DNA of 64,000 bases from Chloroflexota bacterium (GTDB lineage Bacteria; Chloroflexota; Anaerolineae; Aggregatilineales; Phototrophicaceae). The DNA lies in contig JACAER010000043.1 of assembly GCA_013388745.1 (NCBI GenBank), positions 70,165 to 134,164 of the forward strand. The letters run 5' to 3'. The position numbers and the translations under genes were made by a program. The notes beneath the pieces are model-generated. The model ran no database searches and was not told the origin of the DNA. It saw nothing but the letters and a program-made list of their open reading frames with translations. Shown here piece after piece: positions 60,751-64,000 of this stretch; position 1 is the stretch's first letter, and each line of letters starts with the position of its first letter.

Positions 60751-61155
60751 CTAAGCGGCTTCGGGGTGCTGCGCCAAACGCTGCGCGCGTGTGGCCTTGC
60801 GTAACTGCTCGACAGCGGCTAACAGTGTGTCGATATTGGTCTGCGCCGGGAGCTGCGTCAGGAGCGCATTGGCCGGGGTTGGCCAGCGCGCGCCATCGGC
60901 GATCACGATGAAGGCTTCGGGCGACTGCGGCGAGGCCTGCGTGACGCCAGAGGCCAGATGATAGTAGACTTCGCGCACGAGATCAGAGCATCCTTCCAGG
61001 ATGATGACATCAGGGAAATACAGGACATACATCGCCAGCGCTTCGTGCAGTTCTTGCGGCTGCATGATGTAGGAGTCGGGCGCGTAAGCCGAAAGCTGCG
61101 AACGCAGGTCGCTGTGCTGCGCGTCACCGACATAGAGGATATTGAGCGCTTCCAT
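60751..61155 (-). CDS. Receiver-like protein, probably not phosphorylated
   Basis: 134 residues from ATG 61155, six bases after AAGGAG. The order of strands resembles a response-regulator receiver (NILYVGDAQHSDLRSQLSAY; FPDVIILEGCSDLV), but the acidic pocket reads GDAQ and the phospho-Asp position reads Glu-Gly (ILEG), and no conserved Lys is seen, so it looks like a pseudo-receiver. The gene is divergent from a LysR regulator, which makes it a candidate target. Confidence 0.55.
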   Translation of the reverse strand: MEALNILYVGDAQHSDLRSQLSAYAPDSYIMQPQELHEALAMYVLYFPDVIILEGCSDLVREVYYHLASGVTQASPQSPEAFIVIADGARWPTPANALLTQLPAQTNIDTLLAAVEQLRKATRAQRLAQHPEAA

Positions 61156-61207
61156 GAAATGCTCCTTCACTGCTCAATTACAATTCTCATCATACGACAA
61201 TTTTCTC

Positions 61208-61237
61208 ATCGCGTCTAACGATAAAAAATGATACAAT
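61208..61237 (+). promoter_or_regulatory. LysR-type operator and promoter
   Basis: ATCGCGTCTAACGAT (61208-61222) is a perfect ATC-N9-GAT box with the T-N11-A core that LysR-type regulators bind. Directly downstream is an extended -10, TGA-TACAAT (61229-61237). The box covers the -35 region of the lysR gene and lies between it and the divergent receiver-like gene, the usual place for autoregulation. Confidence 0.6.
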
Positions 61238-61277
61238 CTATCGGAAAAAGTGATAGTTGGTCACTGTGGGAGGTCAC

Positions 61278-62183
61278 ATGGAACTGCGGAATCTGACCAC
61301 TTTTCTGGCGGTAGCCCAGACCAAAAGCTTCAGTCAGGCGGCACTGGCGCTGAATTACGCCCAATCCACAGTGACGGCACAGATTCAAACCCTGGAAGAC
61401 GAACTTGGTGTGCTGCTGTTTGACCGGCTGGGGCGGCATATTGCCGTGACCGAAGCGGGCAAGCGCTTGCTGGATTATGCGCAGCAATTGGTCGATCTGG
61501 AAAAACAGGCGCGGACGGTGCTGGCCGGCGATGAAGAACCCGTCGGCAGCTTAACGATTGGCGCCTCGGAGACGATCTGCACCTATCGCCTGCCCCCCGT
61601 GCTGCGCCAGTTCCGCAGCAGTTATCCGCGCGTTCAACTGATGTTTCGGCCTCTGGCGTTTGTCGATCTGGTGCCGGGCGTGCGCGACGGCAGCATTGAT
61701 GTTGCTTTATTGATTCAAGAGACGGCGCAATCGCCTGTGCTGAACGTGTCGCAGATTGCGCGCGAACGGCTGGTGCTGGTGGCTGAGCCGGGCCATTACC
61801 TGACGCGCGTGGAGCAGGTCTATCCGCTGCATCTGGAGAACGAAACGATTCTTTACACCGAACGGACGTGCAGCTACCGCCGCCTGTTCGAACAGATGGT
61901 GTGCGAAGCCGGCATCTGCCTGACGGCCAATATGGAATTCAGCAGCATTGAGGCGATCAAGCAGTGTGTGATGGCGGGGCTGGGAATCGCTGTGCTGCCG
62001 GAGATCGCGGTTGCCAGAGAATTGGCGCGCGGCGATCTGGCAGCGCTGCCGTGGTACAAACCGGACTGGAGCGCCGCCACACTTATGGTGTGGCACAAGG
62101 AAAAATGGATGTCGCCGGCGCTCAAGGCCTTTATCCGGCTGGTACACGAAACCTTCCCGGTTAACCAGGGCGTGCTGGCTTAA
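61278..62183 (+). CDS. LysR-family transcriptional regulator
   Basis: 301 residues from ATG 61278 (GGGAGG eight bases ahead; the frame opens at GTG 61257). N-terminal winged helix (1-60; [40 protein letters not shown]) and a co-inducer domain of the type 2 periplasmic-binding fold (90-295; [20 protein letters not shown]). LysR proteins usually regulate a divergent neighbour and themselves. The nearest divergent gene is the receiver-like one. Its stop overlaps that of the convergent SH3 gene. Confidence 0.95.
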   Translation: MELRNLTTFLAVAQTKSFSQAALALNYAQSTVTAQIQTLEDELGVLLFDRLGRHIAVTEAGKRLLDYAQQLVDLEKQARTVLAGDEEPVGSLTIGASETICTYRLPPVLRQFRSSYPRVQLMFRPLAFVDLVPGVRDGSIDVALLIQETAQSPVLNVSQIARERLVLVAEPGHYLTRVEQVYPLHLENETILYTERTCSYRRLFEQMVCEAGICLTANMEFSSIEAIKQCVMAGLGIAVLPEIAVARELARGDLAALPWYKPDWSAATLMVWHKEKWMSPALKAFIRLVHETFPVNQGVLA

Positions 62184-64000
62184 GGCAGCGGGCGCAGCAA
62201 GCAGTAATCCAGCAAAAACTCATCCGAATCGCGGTTGTCCCAGGTGCGCAGATCCACACCGCTGAGCGTAAAATCGACGCTCAGGATGAAGGTCTCGGAC
62301 TGCGGGTCGCTGGATGCGGGGATCGTTGAGCGGTAAACAATCAATTCGTCACCGCGCCGCACTATGCCGATGTCGTACCAGACGGTATAGCCGAAGAAGT
62401 TCATCCAGGGGTTTTCGCCGCGCAGTTCATCGAGCGTACCGTCTTCGCTCTGGCTGACACGCAGATCGCCCGTGCTGCGGCCCGTCTCGAAGCTGAGCAG
62501 CAGATCGGCGCCCGCTGCGTCGCGCAGCCAGAATTCGATGTTGCCCTGCACAATCCGCAGGCGGCAGGTCAATTCAAAGTCGCCGGCAATAGGGTCAATC
62601 GTGGCGGCGACACCCTGTACCCCTGTGGAGCGTTCATCGAAAACGCTGAGATACTGGTTGAAGCGCGAATTTTCATCCTGTTCAATTTCGAAATTGCTGG
62701 TGCGGCCAGACACACTTTCCCAGGGCGCTTCGGGTAGTTCGGAAAAGTGATTGTTGAACGGCTGCAAACGCTGCACCGCAAGATCATCGAGACGCACGGC
62801 ACGACCGGGTTCGAGATTTTGCAGGATGATCTGGCCGCCGTCCAGAGACCGCACGCTGTTCACACTCAAATTGACGGCGAAGGCCAGCACATGATCCATG
62901 AAGACATAAGCCTGCTGGCCTTGCAGCCAGAGGGTGATTTCGCGCCAGATTTGCACGCCGGGCACAAAGTTCACGGTGCGCGGCGAACGCGGCGGCTGCA
63001 CAGCGTCAATATAAGCGCTGGCGTCGGTTGTGTCGAGATCGCCATGATAGTGCTTGTAGATGAACGAGTTGCTGTAGATTTCCAGCGCTTCGAATCCCGA
63101 TTCGCCGCCTTGCAGGGGGGCGCTGCGGAAGACGATGCGGACACCCGATGAGCTGTGCTCCATATAAAGGCGGAAGCTGAGCGTAAAGTCGGGCGTTTGC
63201 AGCCATTCCGGCTGCTGCGCGCCCAGTACGGTGATGGGTTGGCTGGCACGGCCATCGCCGACGAGATAGCCATCGCCGCCATCGACTTCGACACGCCAGA
63301 CATTGTTGTTATAGTCGCCCCAGTCCTGCAGAACACTTTCGCCCGCGTCGAAGTTTTCGGCAAAGGGCAGTGTGCCCGGCAGCGGCGTCGGTGTAAAGGT
63401 CGGGGTCGCCGTAGGTGTCGGTGTCTCTGTTGGTGTGGGGGTCGGCGTGTGGGTCGCCGTGGGCGTGTTCGTGACCGTGGGCGTGTCGGTAGGCGTGGGC
63501 GTGTGGGTCGCCGTCGGTGTATTGCTGGGTGTATAGGTGGCCGTGGGGGTGTCGGTCGCTTTTTCAGTGGGGGTGGCCGATGGCGTAGTGGTGGACGTAG
63601 CGGTGTCGGTGGCCGTTGCCGTAAAAGTGGGCGTCGGTGTGCGAGTCGGTGTGTCCGTGGGAGTTGGCGTGGCCGTGGGCGTGCGCGAAGGCGTTAGTGT
63701 GACGGCGATCACCACCTGACGATCGCCCGCAAACAACAGCGCGCGTGTGAATGGAATCCAGCCGCTCCATCCGTTGGGCAGCATCACCTGATACCAGCGC
63801 CCATCTTCACTGCGGGCGAGAATATCGAGCGTTTCGCCCGGCTCGACAGTGGCGATTTCGCTGTAAAACTCGGCGTCCGGGCCGCTGTAAACCGGGATGG
63901 AACGGCTGCCGCTCACCTGAAGGAACGGCGTTGCAGGCGTAGCTGTGTCGGTGGGCGTGCGCGTAGCGGTGGGCGTCGCAGTATAAGTCGCCGTTGATGT
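62180..64000 (-). CDS. Exported SH3b, Thr/Pro linker and beta-sandwich protein (5' end outside window)
   Basis: The frame is open to the right edge, so the N-terminus lies outside; at least 606 residues are visible. The visible start is a Thr/Pro linker, then an SH3b domain ([37 protein letters not shown]), a long linker of TPT/TAT repeats (about 110 residues, including two similar units 54 bases apart near 63444 and 63498) and two LamG/DUF1080-like beta-sandwiches ([59 protein letters not shown]). Such proteins bind wall or sugar ligands outside the cell. The stop overlaps that of lysR (TTAA). Confidence 0.8.
   Translation of the reverse strand, partial: TSTATYTATPTATRTPTDTATPATPFLQVSGSRSIPVYSGPDAEFYSEIATVEPGETLDILARSEDGRWYQVMLPNGWSGWIPFTRALLFAGDRQVVIAVTLTPSRTPTATPTPTDTPTRTPTPTFTATATDTATSTTTPSATPTEKATDTPTATYTPSNTPTATHTPTPTDTPTVTNTPTATHTPTPTPTETPTPTATPTFTPTPLPGTLPFAENFDAGESVLQDWGDYNNNVWRVEVDGGDGYLVGDGRASQPITVLGAQQPEWLQTPDFTLSFRLYMEHSSSGVRIVFRSAPLQGGESGFEALEIYSNSFIYKHYHGDLDTTDASAYIDAVQPPRSPRTVNFVPGVQIWREITLWLQGQQAYVFMDHVLAFAVNLSVNSVRSLDGGQIILQNLEPGRAVRLDDLAVQRLQPFNNHFSELPEAPWESVSGRTSNFEIEQDENSRFNQYLSVFDERSTGVQGVAATIDPIAGDFELTCRLRIVQGNIEFWLRDAAGADLLLSFETGRSTGDLRVSQSEDGTLDELRGENPWMNFFGYTVWYDIGIVRRGDELIVYRSTIPASSDPQSETFILSVDFTLSGVDLRTWDNRDSDEFLLDYCLLRPLP

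Noticed and set aside
63400..63720. Dense repeats at the right edge as a possible CRISPR array.
   Set aside because: They are imperfect, in frame and encode a Thr/Pro linker; no constant repeat with unique spacers.
1..64000. tRNA, rRNA, riboswitch or mobile element.
   Set aside because: No T-loop, rRNA or known riboswitch pattern was noticed, and there is no transposase or integrase gene; small RNAs cannot be excluded by eye.

Overview
The window reads as ordinary chromosomal DNA of a free-living bacterium, most likely a member of the Chloroflexota (Anaerolineae-like). This is inferred, not proven. It rests on high GC content, many exported proteins that join SH3b or LysM domains through long Thr/Pro linkers (TATPTPT type), lipoproteins with classical lipoboxes, and a mix of informational genes and sensor kinases typical of that phylum. 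I saw no tRNA or rRNA gene, CRISPR array, transposase, prophage or plasmid function. Genes are packed tightly, often with overlapping stop and start codons, and no stretch longer than about 300 bases lacks a gene.

Layout. 1-7.5 kb: a truncated S9 peptidase, a sugar isomerase-like protein and a Gfo/Idh/MocA oxidoreductase with overlapping ends, then an NFACT (RqcH-like) ribosome-quality-control protein directly followed by a PPK2 polyphosphate kinase, a metalloenzyme-superfamily phosphatase/mutase and a flavin reductase. 7.5-17.7 kb: an informational block ffh-rpsP-khpA-rimM, then dprA with its own promoter, a mannose-1-phosphate guanylyltransferase, a topoisomerase I with an extra N-terminal zinc ribbon, a Pro-tailed membrane protein, greA and a metallo-beta-lactamase-fold hydrolase. 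17.8-26.6 kb: cell-envelope proteins (solute-binding/SH3/CARDB protein, M23 lipoprotein, SH3-Thr/Pro-membrane-zinc ribbon protein, small lipoprotein, LysM-glycosidase-like protein) and a WYL regulator.

26.6-32 kb: the most unusual block, a four-gene set encoding a DUF2207 membrane protein, a small membrane protein with a winged-helix-like region and zinc ribbon, a Ser/Thr kinase fused to an all-helical domain, and an SPFH-domain protein. It ends at a two-way terminator shared with a membrane-anchored NERD-like protein. I infer a membrane-surveillance module, comparable in parts to the Bacillus YdjG/YdjH/YdjI set but with a kinase added. Inside the kinase gene an optimal ribosome binding site precedes an in-frame GTG, so the helical domain may also be made alone.

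34-44.8 kb: yajC-secD-secF, a zinc-type dehydrogenase, a signalling operon on the minus strand (receiver/ParA-like ATPase, sirtuin, GAF histidine kinase) facing a divergent histidine kinase, and mutL. 44.8-55 kb: SH3-SGNH hydrolase, two paralogous LysM proteins, a nucleotidyltransferase, a HEAT-repeat peptide, a P1/S58 peptidase, a response regulator/histidine kinase pair, a duplicated cyanophycinase-like protein and a STAS-like protein. 55-64 kb: gatA, three tandem paralogous lipoproteins, a PfkB sugar kinase with a nitrilase, a receiver-like protein divergent from a LysR regulator with an ATC-N9-GAT box between them, and a truncated SH3/Thr-Pro protein at the right edge.

Start codons were chosen by ribosome binding site, signal peptide and family length, so several genes begin downstream of the longest open frame. 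All family assignments come from motif recognition by eye; no database search was run.
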